13,196 bases of DNA from an uncultured Oscillospiraceae bacterium (GCA_900550315.1 URRK01000024.1:1-13196), one strand, 5' to 3'; shown: positions 6,490 to 12,635, counted from the first letter of the stretch. Made by a program: numbers and translations. Notes: generated by a model not told the origin, from the sequence alone.

Positions 6490-7686
6490 ATGAATTCTGC
6501 AGAAATTGAAAAGGTTGTTCAGCAGGTTATTGCGCAAATGCACGGCCAGGAGCCGGCAGCTGCGGCAAAACCGGCCGGTGCGCTGCCCAAAACCGCGCGC
6601 GTGGCCATGCTGACCGAAAAAGAGCATTTTGAGTTAAAAGAATTCCCAATTCCGCCGCTGGGCGATGGGGACATTTTAGTAAAGGTTGAGGGCTGCGGCG
6701 TTTGCGGCACCGACGCGCACGAATTTAAGCGCGACCCGTTTGGCCTAATTCCGGTAGCGCTGGGGCACGAGGGCTCGGGCGAAATTGTTGCCATGGGCAA
6801 AAATGTTAAGGCCGACAGCGCCGGCAAACCGCTGCATATTGGGGACAAGGTTGTAACCTGCATGATTTTTAAAGACAACCCCGATATTACCATGTTTGAC
6901 CTAAACAAGCAAAATGTAGGCGGAGCCGATGTTTATGGCCTGCTGCCGGATGACGACATTCATTTAAACGGCTGGTTTTCCGACTACTTATTTGTGCGGG
7001 AGGGCTCTACTATTTTTAATGTAAGCGAGCTGGATTTAGACTCCAGATTGCTTATTGAGCCTTCGGCCGTTTTGGTACACGCGGTAGAGCGTGCCAAAAC
7101 TACCAACATTTTGCGGTTTAACAGCCGCGTGGTGGTACAGGGCTGCGGCCCAATTGGCCTGCTTTGCATTGCCGTACTGCGCACCATGGGCGTAGAAAAC
7201 ATTGTGGCAGTAGACGGTGAGGATAAGCGCCTTTCGGTAGCGCGCGAAATGGGCGCAGGCGCTACGGTGAACTTTAAAAATTATAAGGGCATTGAGGCTC
7301 TGGCCAAAGCGGTAGAGGAAGCCTTTGGCGGCCACCCGGCCGATTTCGGCTTTCAGTGCACCGGTTCGCCGGTTGCCCACGCCAACATTTACAAATTTAT
7401 TCGCAACGGCGGCGGCCTTTGCGAGTTAGGATTTTTTATTAACGGCGGCGACGCAACCATTAACCCGCATTTTGACATTTGCGCCAAAGAAATTACAACG
7501 GTTGGCTCTTGGGTGTACACCCTGCGGGATTACGCCACAACCTTTGACTTCTTAAAACGGGCAAAGGGCATTGGCCTGCCAATAGAAAAGCTGATTACCC
7601 ACCGGTTCCCGCTGGAGCAAATTAACGAGGCGCTTAAAACCAACCTGAGTATGCAGGGCCTTAAAATTGCTGTTGTAAACCGGTAA
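6490..7686 (+). CDS. Zinc-type medium-chain alcohol dehydrogenase with N-terminal encapsulation-like helix
   Basis: A 398-residue medium-chain dehydrogenase. Catalytic zinc ligands are visible as Cys72 (GVCGTDAH), His93-Glu94 (GHEGSGE) and a conserved Glu in IEPSAVLVHA. The cofactor motif GCGPIG (218-223), followed by Asp242 at the end of the second strand, predicts NAD(H). The four-Cys structural zinc lobe of classical family members is missing: only one Cys is present between residues 110 and 150. The first 20 residues (MNSAEIEKVVQQVIAQMHGQ) form an amphipathic helix and are followed by an Ala/Pro-rich linker, the pattern of an N-terminal encapsulation peptide. The likely role is propionaldehyde reduction to propanol or lactaldehyde reduction to 1,2-propanediol, recycling NADH in the lumen; sequence alone does not decide. 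The ribosome binding site is weak. Confidence 0.88.
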   Translation: MNSAEIEKVVQQVIAQMHGQEPAAAAKPAGALPKTARVAMLTEKEHFELKEFPIPPLGDGDILVKVEGCGVCGTDAHEFKRDPFGLIPVALGHEGSGEIVAMGKNVKADSAGKPLHIGDKVVTCMIFKDNPDITMFDLNKQNVGGADVYGLLPDDDIHLNGWFSDYLFVREGSTIFNVSELDLDSRLLIEPSAVLVHAVERAKTTNILRFNSRVVVQGCGPIGLLCIAVLRTMGVENIVAVDGEDKRLSVAREMGAGATVNFKNYKGIEALAKAVEEAFGGHPADFGFQCTGSPVAHANIYKFIRNGGGLCELGFFINGGDATINPHFDICAKEITTVGSWVYTLRDYATTFDFLKRAKGIGLPIEKLITHRFPLEQINEALKTNLSMQGLKIAVVNR

Positions 7687-7699
7687 GCGGGTGCAAAGC

Positions 7700-8014
7700 A
7701 TGAATAAAGCAGTTGGAATTTTAGAGGTTTACGGCCTGGTTGCGGCGTTTGTTGCCTGCGACGCCGGCTGTAAGGCCGCAAATGTTACGGTAGAAAATTT
7801 TGATAAAAATAAGCCCGGCAACCCCGATTCCCTAAAGGTTCCGCTTATTGTTGCGGTAAAATTCAGGGGTTCGGTAAGCGATGTTCGCGCTGCGGTTGCA
7901 GCGGCTGCCGAGGCGGTAAACAAGGTTTCGGGCGTTGTAACGCAGCACATTATTCCGTCCCCCGAGGACGGCACCGAAAAAATGCTGAAGCTAAACGCTT
8001 TTGACAAAAATTAA
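7700..8014 (+). CDS. Divergent BMC-H shell protein with extended pore loop (GrpU-like)
   Basis: A 104-residue single-domain BMC shell protein (MNKAVGILEVYGLVAAFVAC...) unlike the PduA-type copies downstream. The pore region is replaced by a longer loop, NFDKNKPGNPDSLKVPL, before the strand IVAVKFRGSVSDVRAAV. The C-terminal strand is HIIPSPEDGTEKM, with Ser where PduA has its edge arginine. Two Cys (20 and 24) lie in the first helix. It resembles the GrpU-type BMC-H proteins of glycyl radical loci, some of which bind an Fe-S cluster, but I see no Cys in the pore loop here. I prefer the ATG at 7700 to an upstream GTG at 7691, which is only 4 nt from the previous stop and lacks room for a ribosome binding site. 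Confidence 0.87.
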   Translation: MNKAVGILEVYGLVAAFVACDAGCKAANVTVENFDKNKPGNPDSLKVPLIVAVKFRGSVSDVRAAVAAAAEAVNKVSGVVTQHIIPSPEDGTEKMLKLNAFDKN

Positions 8015-8073
8015 ATTTTAACCCTGCACCGGCGCTAAGGCTGCCGGGCGCAAAACAAACGGAGGAAAACACA

Positions 8074-8349
8074 ATGGCATTTGAAGCACTTGGAATGGTA
8101 GAAACCCGCGGTTTGGTAGCCGCAATAGAGGCTGCCGACGCAATGGTAAAATCGGCAGAGGTTTCGTTAATCGGCACCGAGAAGATCGGTTCCGGCTTGG
8201 TAACTGTAATGGTTCGGGGCGATGTTGGCGCCGTTAAGGCCGCAACCGAGGCCGGCTCTAACGCCGCCTCTAAGCTGGGCGAGCTGGTAGCGGTACATGT
8301 AATTCCGCGCCCGCACACCGATGTTGAAAAAATTCTGCCTGTACTTTAA
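8074..8349 (+). CDS. pduA: PduA-type BMC-H shell hexamer, copy 1
   Basis: A 91-residue canonical BMC-H protein that would form the flat hexagonal facets of the shell. It has the three PduA landmark residues at the same numbers: Lys26 (hexamer edge), Ser40 in the pore motif KIGSG, and Arg79 in VIPRPH. A Ser-lined pore fits passage of a small polar diol such as 1,2-propanediol while slowing aldehyde loss, by analogy with PduA. The ribosome binding site is GGAGG, 8 nt from the ATG. By my count it is identical to copy 3 (9186) at 84 of 91 positions, so the two arose by a fairly recent tandem duplication. Confidence 0.93.
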   Translation: MAFEALGMVETRGLVAAIEAADAMVKSAEVSLIGTEKIGSGLVTVMVRGDVGAVKAATEAGSNAASKLGELVAVHVIPRPHTDVEKILPVL

Positions 8350-8363
8350 AAAGGGGAATTTCA

Positions 8364-8696
8364 ATGAAGTCTTTAGGGCTGGTTGAGGTGTCCGGCGTTT
8401 CGGCCGCGGTAGATTGCTTAGATTTAATGTGCAAGGCGGCCGAGGTGGAGCTTGTAACCTGGGAGCGTAAGCTTGGCGGCCGCTTGGTAACCATTATTGT
8501 ACAGGGGCAGGTTTCGGCCGTACAGGCCGCGGTAGAGGCCGCGGTAGCCGGGGCTATTAAAACCCCGGTAGCCCACGCCGTTATTGCAAACCCGCACAGC
8601 GAAACCGCGCGCATGGCACAGCTTAGCGCAAAGCGTATTCAGCAAAAAAATGCGCCGGCAAAGGAACAATCGGACGCCTATTTAAAAGAGGTATAA
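8364..8696 (+). CDS. BMC-H shell protein with Arg-containing pore and basic C-terminal tail
   Basis: A 110-residue BMC-H protein starting MKSLGLVEVSGVSAAVDCLD. The pore loop reads KLGGRL, which puts Gly38, Gly39 and Arg40 where PduA has GSG, so the pore should be positively charged. The conserved edge arginine of VIPRPH is replaced (VIANPH), which may alter how the hexamer packs with its neighbours. A C-terminal tail of about 25 charged residues (from SAKRIQQKNAPAKEQ) extends beyond the BMC domain and could bind cargo or lie on the shell surface. AAGGGG lies 7 nt before the ATG, and the gene starts 14 nt after copy 1. It interrupts the series of PduA-type copies, so it is a specialised minor shell protein rather than a fourth duplicate. 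Confidence 0.88.
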   Translation: MKSLGLVEVSGVSAAVDCLDLMCKAAEVELVTWERKLGGRLVTIIVQGQVSAVQAAVEAAVAGAIKTPVAHAVIANPHSETARMAQLSAKRIQQKNAPAKEQSDAYLKEV

Positions 8697-8720
8697 CAAC
8701 CAAATAAAGGTGGTTTTGTT

Positions 8721-9107
8721 ATGGCAAATTCTGCAAAAGCTAAAAAACCGGCTGCAAAGCCCGCCGCAAAGGCGGCTGCACCGGCACCGGCCGTTCAAAA
8801 GGCCGAACCTAAAAAGGAGGAAAAAACAATGGCATTAGAGGCACTTGGCATGGTAGAAACCCGCGGTCTTACCGCCGCAATAGAGGCTGCCGACGCAATG
8901 ACCAAAGCGGCAAATGTTGTTTTGGTAGGCACCGAAAAAATTGGCTCCGGCTTAGTAACCGTAATGGTTCGGGGCGATGTTGGCGCCGTTAAGGCCGCGG
9001 TAGAATCCGGGTCTGACGCCGCTTCCCGCTTAGGGGAGCTGGTAGCGGTGCACGTTATTCCGCGCCCGCACGCAGATGTTGAAAAAATTCTGCCCACCCT
9101 TAAATAA
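8721..9107 (+). CDS. pduA: PduA-type BMC-H, copy 2, long form with Lys/Ala/Pro-rich N-terminal extension
   Basis: A 128-residue product. Residues 1-36 are a low-complexity basic extension (MANSAKAKKPAAKPAAKAAA, then PAPAVQKAEPKKEEKT), followed at Met37 by a complete PduA-type BMC domain (pore KIGSG, edge residues Lys and Arg conserved). AAAGGTGG (8706-8713) lies 7 nt before the upstream ATG, so this start looks usable. A second, stronger ribosome binding site and ATG lie inside the gene at 8814-8831. The arrangement recalls PduB and its shorter form PduB', where one gene yields a shell protein with and without an N-terminal extension that binds cargo. By analogy the basic tail may hold luminal enzymes or nucleic acid. 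That function is inference. Confidence 0.85.
   Translation: MANSAKAKKPAAKPAAKAAAPAPAVQKAEPKKEEKTMALEALGMVETRGLTAAIEAADAMTKAANVVLVGTEKIGSGLVTVMVRGDVGAVKAAVESGSDAASRLGELVAVHVIPRPHADVEKILPTLK
8814..8831 (+). promoter_or_regulatory. Internal ribosome binding site and ATG deciding the short BMC-H form
   Basis: AAGGAGG (8814-8820), an 8-nt A-rich spacer, then ATG (8829-8831), all inside an open frame that begins at 8721. It is close to a perfect anti-Shine-Dalgarno match and stronger than the site at the upstream start. Confidence 0.8.
8829..9107 (+). CDS. pduA: PduA-type BMC-H, copy 2, short form from internal start
   Basis: Starting at the internal ATG gives a 92-residue canonical BMC-H (MALEALGMVETRGLTAAIEA...) with Lys26, Ser40 and Arg79 numbered as in PduA. 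The start is preceded by AAGGAGG (8814-8820) at 8 nt, the same strength and spacing as at copies 1 and 3. The Shine-Dalgarno bases are also codons of the extension (KKEE). By my count the domain matches copy 3 at 80 of 92 positions. I think both forms are made, the short one probably in excess. Confidence 0.75.
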   Translation: MALEALGMVETRGLTAAIEAADAMTKAANVVLVGTEKIGSGLVTVMVRGDVGAVKAAVESGSDAASRLGELVAVHVIPRPHADVEKILPTLK

Positions 9108-9119
9108 TTTTAACCGCTG

Positions 9120-9166
9120 CGGCGTGTTTTGCGCCGTACCATAAAGCCGCCACCGGTTGGTGCGGC
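9120..9166 (+). other. Two hairpins between BMC-H copies 2 and 3
   Basis: CGGCG (9120-9124) can pair with CGCCG (9132-9136) around a 7-nt loop. A stronger stem joins GCCGCCACC (9146-9154) to GGTGCGGC (9159-9166) with one bulged C and a GGTT loop. No T-run follows, so these are not intrinsic terminators. They end 5 nt before the AGGAGG of copy 3 and may protect or punctuate the mRNA so that the last PduA copy is made at a different level. Confidence 0.4.
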
Positions 9167-9185
9167 AGTTTAGGAGGAAATTAAA

Positions 9186-9464
9186 ATGGCACTTGAAGCA
9201 CTTGGCATGGTAGAAACCCGCGGTTTGGTAGCCGCAATTGAGGCTGCCGATGCAATGGTAAAATCCGCAAATGTTGAGCTAATTGGCACCGAAAAAATTG
9301 GTTCCGGCTTAGTAACCGTAATGGTTCGCGGCGATGTTGGCGCTGTTAAATCGGCAACCGAGGCCGGTTCTAACGCCGCTTCCCATTTAGGGGAGCTGGT
9401 AGCGGTACACGTTATTCCGCGCCCCCATTCGGATGTTGAAAAGATTTTACCGAAATTAAAGTAA
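9186..9464 (+). CDS. pduA: PduA-type BMC-H shell hexamer, copy 3
   Basis: A 92-residue canonical facet protein with Lys26, pore Ser40 (KIGSG) and Arg79 (VIPRPH). It differs from copy 1 at 7 of 91 aligned positions (3, 29, 31, 56, 67, 82 and 90), mostly surface or terminal positions, and has an extra C-terminal Lys. The ribosome binding site AGGAGG is 8 nt from the ATG. Having three near-identical PduA-type genes plus two divergent BMC-H genes in a row suggests dosage for the major facet protein and specialisation of the others. A stretch of paired hairpins follows before the pentamer gene. Confidence 0.93.
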   Translation: MALEALGMVETRGLVAAIEAADAMVKSANVELIGTEKIGSGLVTVMVRGDVGAVKSATEAGSNAASHLGELVAVHVIPRPHSDVEKILPKLK

Positions 9465-9475
9465 TTTGCTTTTTT

Positions 9476-9524
9476 GGGCTCTGTTTTGGCGTTTACAGAG
9501 CAGAGCCCGGCAATTACGGCCGGG
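9476..9524 (+). promoter_or_regulatory. Overlapping, mutually exclusive hairpins before the pentamer gene
   Basis: GGGCTCT (9476-9482) pairs perfectly with AGAGCCC (9502-9508). CCCGGC (9506-9511) pairs perfectly with GCCGGG (9519-9524) around a 7-nt loop. The two stems share CCC (9506-9508), so they cannot form together. ACAGAGC (9495-9501) is a further competitor for the first strand. Only a weak TATTT follows the second stem, so strong termination is unlikely. The element may reduce expression of the pentamer relative to the hexamers. Confidence 0.45.
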
Positions 9525-9561
9525 TATTTCGGCTCATCTTTCACAGAAAGGGTGTTTACAC

Positions 9562-9822
9562 TTGGTTGTTGGTAAGGTTGTTGGCAGCGTTGTTGCCACC
9601 CGCAAAAACGAAGGGCTGCTTGGCAGCAAATTTATGATTATTGAGCCGCTGGATAATATGTCGCACAAGGGGCGCTTGGTTGCGGTAGATAATGTTGGCG
9701 CCGGTATTGGCGAGGTTGTTTTGGTTGCGCAGGGCAGCGCCGCAAGAATTGGCTGCGGTATGGAATCTGCACCGGTAGACGCGGCCATTGTTGGTATTGT
9801 AGATGATTCTGTTGGCCTTTAA
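9562..9822 (+). CDS. pduN: BMC-P vertex pentamer (EutN/PduN/CcmL family)
   Basis: An 86-residue BMC-P protein that caps the vertices of the shell. The sequence VVGKVVGSVVATRKNEGLLG, followed by KFMIIEPL, VAVDNVGAGIGEVVLVAQGS and the C-terminal DAAIVGIVD, is the family signature, and the length is normal. The start is a TTG: AAAGGGTG (9546-9553) lies 8 nt upstream, and no ATG or GTG in frame gives the right N-terminus. A shell needs only twelve pentamers but very many hexamers, so the weak start codon and the hairpins before the gene fit a need for low output. The gene lies between the hexamer cluster and pduS. Confidence 0.9.
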   Translation: MVVGKVVGSVVATRKNEGLLGSKFMIIEPLDNMSHKGRLVAVDNVGAGIGEVVLVAQGSAARIGCGMESAPVDAAIVGIVDDSVGL

Positions 9823-9876
9823 TTTGGCCCAATGAACGCCGGTTAGGCCTGCAAAGCTTGGCTCTTGCCGGCCAAA
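9823..9876 (+). other. Possible stem-loop between the pentamer gene and pduS
   Basis: TTTGGCC (9823-9829), beginning right after the pentamer stop, is perfectly complementary to GGCCAAA (9870-9876). The 40 nt between include a small GCC-GGTTA-GGC hairpin (9838-9848). The element ends 25 nt before the pduS ATG. No T-run follows, so it is not a terminator; it may be an mRNA-processing or stability structure. Confidence 0.3.
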
Positions 9877-9901
9877 ACAAACAGATGATACGGAAGACGA
9901 T

Positions 9902-11245
9902 ATGATGAATATTAATGAACTAAAATCAATTTTGAAAAAAAGCGGTGTTGTAGGCGCCGGCGGCGCCGGTTTTCCCAGCTACGGAAAGCTAAACGAAAAC
10001 GCCGATACCATTATATTAAACTGCGCGGAATGTGAACCGCTGCTTAAATTGCACCGCCAGGTGCTGCAGCACTACGCGCGGGAGATTTTAACCGCTATGA
10101 CGGCCGTGTGCGAGGCGGTAGGCGCCACGCAGGCCATTGTTGCTGTTAAGCCCTCTTACAAGGCGGCGGTAGAAGCCGTAAAGGCCTGCCTACCCGATTT
10201 TAAACTGGTTCGCATTGGTCTGCTGCCCGAGGTTTACCCCGCCGGTGACGAGGTTGTTACCATTTACGAGGTTACCGGGCGGGTAGTGCAGCCCGGCAAG
10301 CTGCCCATTAGCCAGGGCGTTATTGTGTATAATGTAGAAACCATGTTAAACGCCTACCGTGCCATTACGGCCGGTGCCGGCGTAACCCACAAATACATTA
10401 CCGTAACGGGCGCTGTAAAAAATCCGGTTACCCTAAGGGTGCCGCTGGGGGTTACCTTTGGCGAGGTGCTGGCTTTGGCCGGCGGCCCAACCATTCAAAA
10501 TTACACCTTAATTGGCGGCGGCCCAATGACGGGCAGCATTGTGCAGGAAAGCGGCGTTGTTACCAAAACCTCAAACGCTATTTTGGTGGTTCCGCAGGAC
10601 CATTACATTGTGCGCAAGCGCTTGGCCGACCCGCGTATTTCCCTAAAACGGGCCATGTCGGCTTGCTGCCAATGTCACAACTGCACCAGCCTGTGCCCGC
10701 GGCATTTGTTGGGCCACCCCATTGACCCGGCAAAATTTATGCGCAGCGTTTCTACCGGCACCACCCAAAATGTAGAGCCGTATTTGGGCACCTTTTTTTG
10801 CAGCGCCTGCGGCCTGTGCGAAATGTTCTCCTGCTTTCAGGGGCTTTCTCCCCGCACTTTAATTGGCAATGTTAAGGGGCAGCTGCGGCGCGGCGGAATT
10901 CCGCTGCCCGAGGTTACCGCCGGCCCCGTTTCTTCACAGCGGCAGGGGCGGTATGTTTTAAAATCGCGCTTAACGGCGCGGCTGGGCTTAACGCAGTACA
11001 ACGCGCCGGCCCCGCTTACCGAGCAAAATTACGAACCCAAAAGCGTTAAGCTGCTGCTTTCGCAGCACATTGGCGCTCCGGCGGCCGCCGTTGTTAAAAT
11101 GGGTGACCGGGTTACCGCCGGGCAGGCGGTGGCCGAGGCCGACGAGGCCAAGCTTGGCGTAAATATTCACACCCCAATTGGCGGGTTGGTAACCGAGGTT
11201 ACCGAAAGCTACATTGTTGTAGCGGCAGAAAGGAAGGAAAGGTAA
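9902..11245 (+). CDS. pduS: PduS-like flavin/Fe-S NADH-linked electron carrier (RnfC-like)
   Basis: A 447-residue protein of the PduS/RnfC group. The glycine-rich segment GAGGAGFPSYGKL near residue 18 is part of the nucleotide and flavin-binding fold shared with Complex I NuoF and RnfC. Two 4Fe-4S sites follow: Cys255, 258, 261 and 265 in CCQCHNCTSLCP, and Cys300, 303, 306 and 311 in CSACGLCEMFSC. A C-terminal lipoyl-like domain (near GAPAAAVVKMGDRVTAGQAV) completes the family layout at normal length. In Salmonella PduS reduces cobalamin; here the dehydratase is B12-independent, so the electrons more likely serve NAD recycling or activase reduction. It abuts pduT directly. The start is ATG 9902 or the adjacent ATG 9905; the ribosome binding site is moderate (GGAAGA). 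Confidence 0.9.
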   Translation: MMNINELKSILKKSGVVGAGGAGFPSYGKLNENADTIILNCAECEPLLKLHRQVLQHYAREILTAMTAVCEAVGATQAIVAVKPSYKAAVEAVKACLPDFKLVRIGLLPEVYPAGDEVVTIYEVTGRVVQPGKLPISQGVIVYNVETMLNAYRAITAGAGVTHKYITVTGAVKNPVTLRVPLGVTFGEVLALAGGPTIQNYTLIGGGPMTGSIVQESGVVTKTSNAILVVPQDHYIVRKRLADPRISLKRAMSACCQCHNCTSLCPRHLLGHPIDPAKFMRSVSTGTTQNVEPYLGTFFCSACGLCEMFSCFQGLSPRTLIGNVKGQLRRGGIPLPEVTAGPVSSQRQGRYVLKSRLTARLGLTQYNAPAPLTEQNYEPKSVKLLLSQHIGAPAAAVVKMGDRVTAGQAVAEADEAKLGVNIHTPIGGLVTEVTESYIVVAAERKER

Positions 11246-11794
11246 ATGGCAACAGCAATTGGAATGGTAGAATTTATGACCGTTTCCTCCGGCATGCGCG
11301 GTGCAGATACCATGATTAAAACCGCCGAGGTAGAGGTTGTAGAAAGCGCAACGGTTTGCCCCGGTAAGTACATTGTAATCATCAGCGGCGATTTAAGCGC
11401 CGTAAAGGCCTCGGTAGAGGCGGCAAAGGTGCAAGCCCCCGAAAAGGTAATTGACAGCTTTGTTTTAGGCAACCCGCACGAGGCTATTTTTCCGGCCATT
11501 TACGGGGCCGGTGCGCCGGAGGGCGTGGAGGCGCTTGGCGTTTTAGAAAGCTTTTCGGCCGCTACGGCCGTTGTTGCGGCCGATGCCGCCGCCAAAACCG
11601 CACTGGTGGATTTAATTGAGCTGCGGTTGGCCCGCGGCATGTGCGGAAAATCTTATTTATTAATTACGGGCAGCGTTTCGGCTGTTTCGGCCGCAATTGA
11701 GCGGGCCGAAAGCGAGGCTGCCGAGCGGGGCATGCTGCTGGACAGCTCGGTTATTCCGCGCCCCGACCAAAAGCTTTGGGCAAGCATTTTGTAA
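11246..11794 (+). CDS. pduT: PduT-type tandem-domain shell protein (BMC-T) with pore Cys38
   Basis: A 182-residue protein with two BMC domains (about residues 1-90 and 96-182) that forms pseudohexameric trimers. The first domain carries VCPGK with Cys at position 38, the same position as the Cys38 of Salmonella PduT that holds a 4Fe-4S cluster in the trimer pore. The second domain has the family block RGMCGKSYLLITGSVSAVSA and ends in VIPRPDQKLW. PduT is thought to pass electrons through the shell to PduS, and here the ATG directly follows the pduS stop with no gap, using AGGAAGGAAAGG inside pduS as ribosome binding site. That tight coupling supports a joint function. It is the last gene before an 82-nt gap with no clear terminator. 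Confidence 0.93.
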   Translation: MATAIGMVEFMTVSSGMRGADTMIKTAEVEVVESATVCPGKYIVIISGDLSAVKASVEAAKVQAPEKVIDSFVLGNPHEAIFPAIYGAGAPEGVEALGVLESFSAATAVVAADAAAKTALVDLIELRLARGMCGKSYLLITGSVSAVSAAIERAESEAAERGMLLDSSVIPRPDQKLWASIL

Positions 11795-11876
11795 GCTTAG
11801 TTTGCTTTGGTAGCCTGTTTTAAAGGCTTTAAAAACTTTTAGGGTTTAAAAATTTGTTGCAAAGGGGGCGGGCGCC

Positions 11877-12635
11877 GTGCTGGCTATAGAGCGCAGAAAT
11901 GCCATTTTAGCAAAAATATCCTTAACCGGGAAGGTGCTGGTAAGCGACTTAAGCCGGGATTTTGGCGTAACCGAGGAAACCATTCGCCGCGATTTGGAAA
12001 AGCTGGACCACGACGGGCTGGTTACCAAAACCTACGGCGGCGCCGTAAAGAATGAGAATTACAACATAGACTTGCCCTTTCATGTTCGCCAGCAGGAGAA
12101 TATTGAAAAAAAGCAGCATATTGCCGCGTTAATTGCCGCCATGATTCACGATGGCGATTACATTATGCTGGATTCCAGCACCACGGCGCTTTATGTTATT
12201 CGCAGCATTTTAAACTTAAAAAAAATTACGCTGATTACCAATTCTATTGAGATTTTAATAGAGCTTTGCAACAAAACCGATTGGAATATTATTTCTACCG
12301 GCGGTGTTTTAAAGGAGGGCGGGCTTTCCCTTTTAGGGTACCAGGCCGAAAAAATGGTAGCCGGCTTTCACGCCGATTTAGCCATTTGCTCTTGCAAAGG
12401 GGTAAGCTTTGAGATGGGCGTAACCGACTCGAACGAGCGGGACAGCGAAATTAAAAAAGCCTTTTTTAAGGCCTGCAAAACTAAAATATTAGCGGCCGAC
12501 AGCAGTAAATTTAACAAAACCGCTTTTACTAAAATTTGCGATTTTTCGGCGGTAGATACGGTTGTGACCGACTGTGACCCCGGCCCCCGCTGGCAAGAGC
12601 ATTTGCGGGAAACGGGCGTTGCGTTAAAGTATTAA
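11877..12635 (+). CDS. DeoR-family transcriptional regulator
   Basis: A 252-residue sugar-operon regulator. The N-terminal winged helix-turn-helix covers about residues 5-57 (helix pair VSDLSRDFGVTEETIRRDL, then the wing GLVTKTYGGAV). The C-terminal DeoRC sensor domain shows LDSSTTALYV, ITNSIEIL and STGGVLKEGGLSLLG. Members usually repress catabolic operons and are released by a phosphorylated sugar, so fuculose-1-phosphate, rhamnulose-1-phosphate or DHAP are reasonable effectors here (inference). The GTG start follows AAAGGGGG by 8 nt. It lies in the same direction, 82 nt after pduT and 15 nt before the kinase gene. No TGTTGTTTTA box is evident in the gap upstream, so it may be expressed by read-through. 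It is the best candidate to bind the boxes at 502-541 and 5051-5095. Confidence 0.9.
   Translation: MLAIERRNAILAKISLTGKVLVSDLSRDFGVTEETIRRDLEKLDHDGLVTKTYGGAVKNENYNIDLPFHVRQQENIEKKQHIAALIAAMIHDGDYIMLDSSTTALYVIRSILNLKKITLITNSIEILIELCNKTDWNIISTGGVLKEGGLSLLGYQAEKMVAGFHADLAICSCKGVSFEMGVTDSNERDSEIKKAFFKACKTKILAADSSKFNKTAFTKICDFSAVDTVVTDCDPGPRWQEHLRETGVALKY

Larger units (their letters stand above)
8074..9464 (+). repeat. Tandem triplication of a PduA-type BMC-H gene
   Basis: The segments 8074-8349, 8829-9107 and 9186-9464 are clearly homologous at the DNA level, with long shared runs such as GGCACTTGGCATGGTAGAAA or close variants. Part of the downstream spacer is shared too: AATTTTAACC-CTGC occurs after the 7700 gene (8014-8027) and, with one extra base, after copy 2 (9106-9120). 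A non-PduA-type BMC-H gene (8364) sits between copies 1 and 2. Such an array may recombine. Confidence 0.75.

Noticed and set aside
8001..8030. Possible internal promoter starting with TTGACA at 8001-8006
   Set aside because: The -35-like hexamer is the end of a coding sequence, and no reasonable -10 lies 16-18 nt downstream.
9466..9561. ATG at 9466 as start of the pentamer protein
   Set aside because: The 32 extra residues overlap the hairpins, have no ribosome binding site and do not match the BMC-P family N-terminus. TTG at 9562 has a good site and the right length.
11795..11876. Terminator or separate promoter before the DeoR gene
   Set aside because: Only a 4-bp AGCC/GGCT stem and T-rich or A-rich runs are present. 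No convincing stem with T-tail and no good -35/-10 pair could be found.
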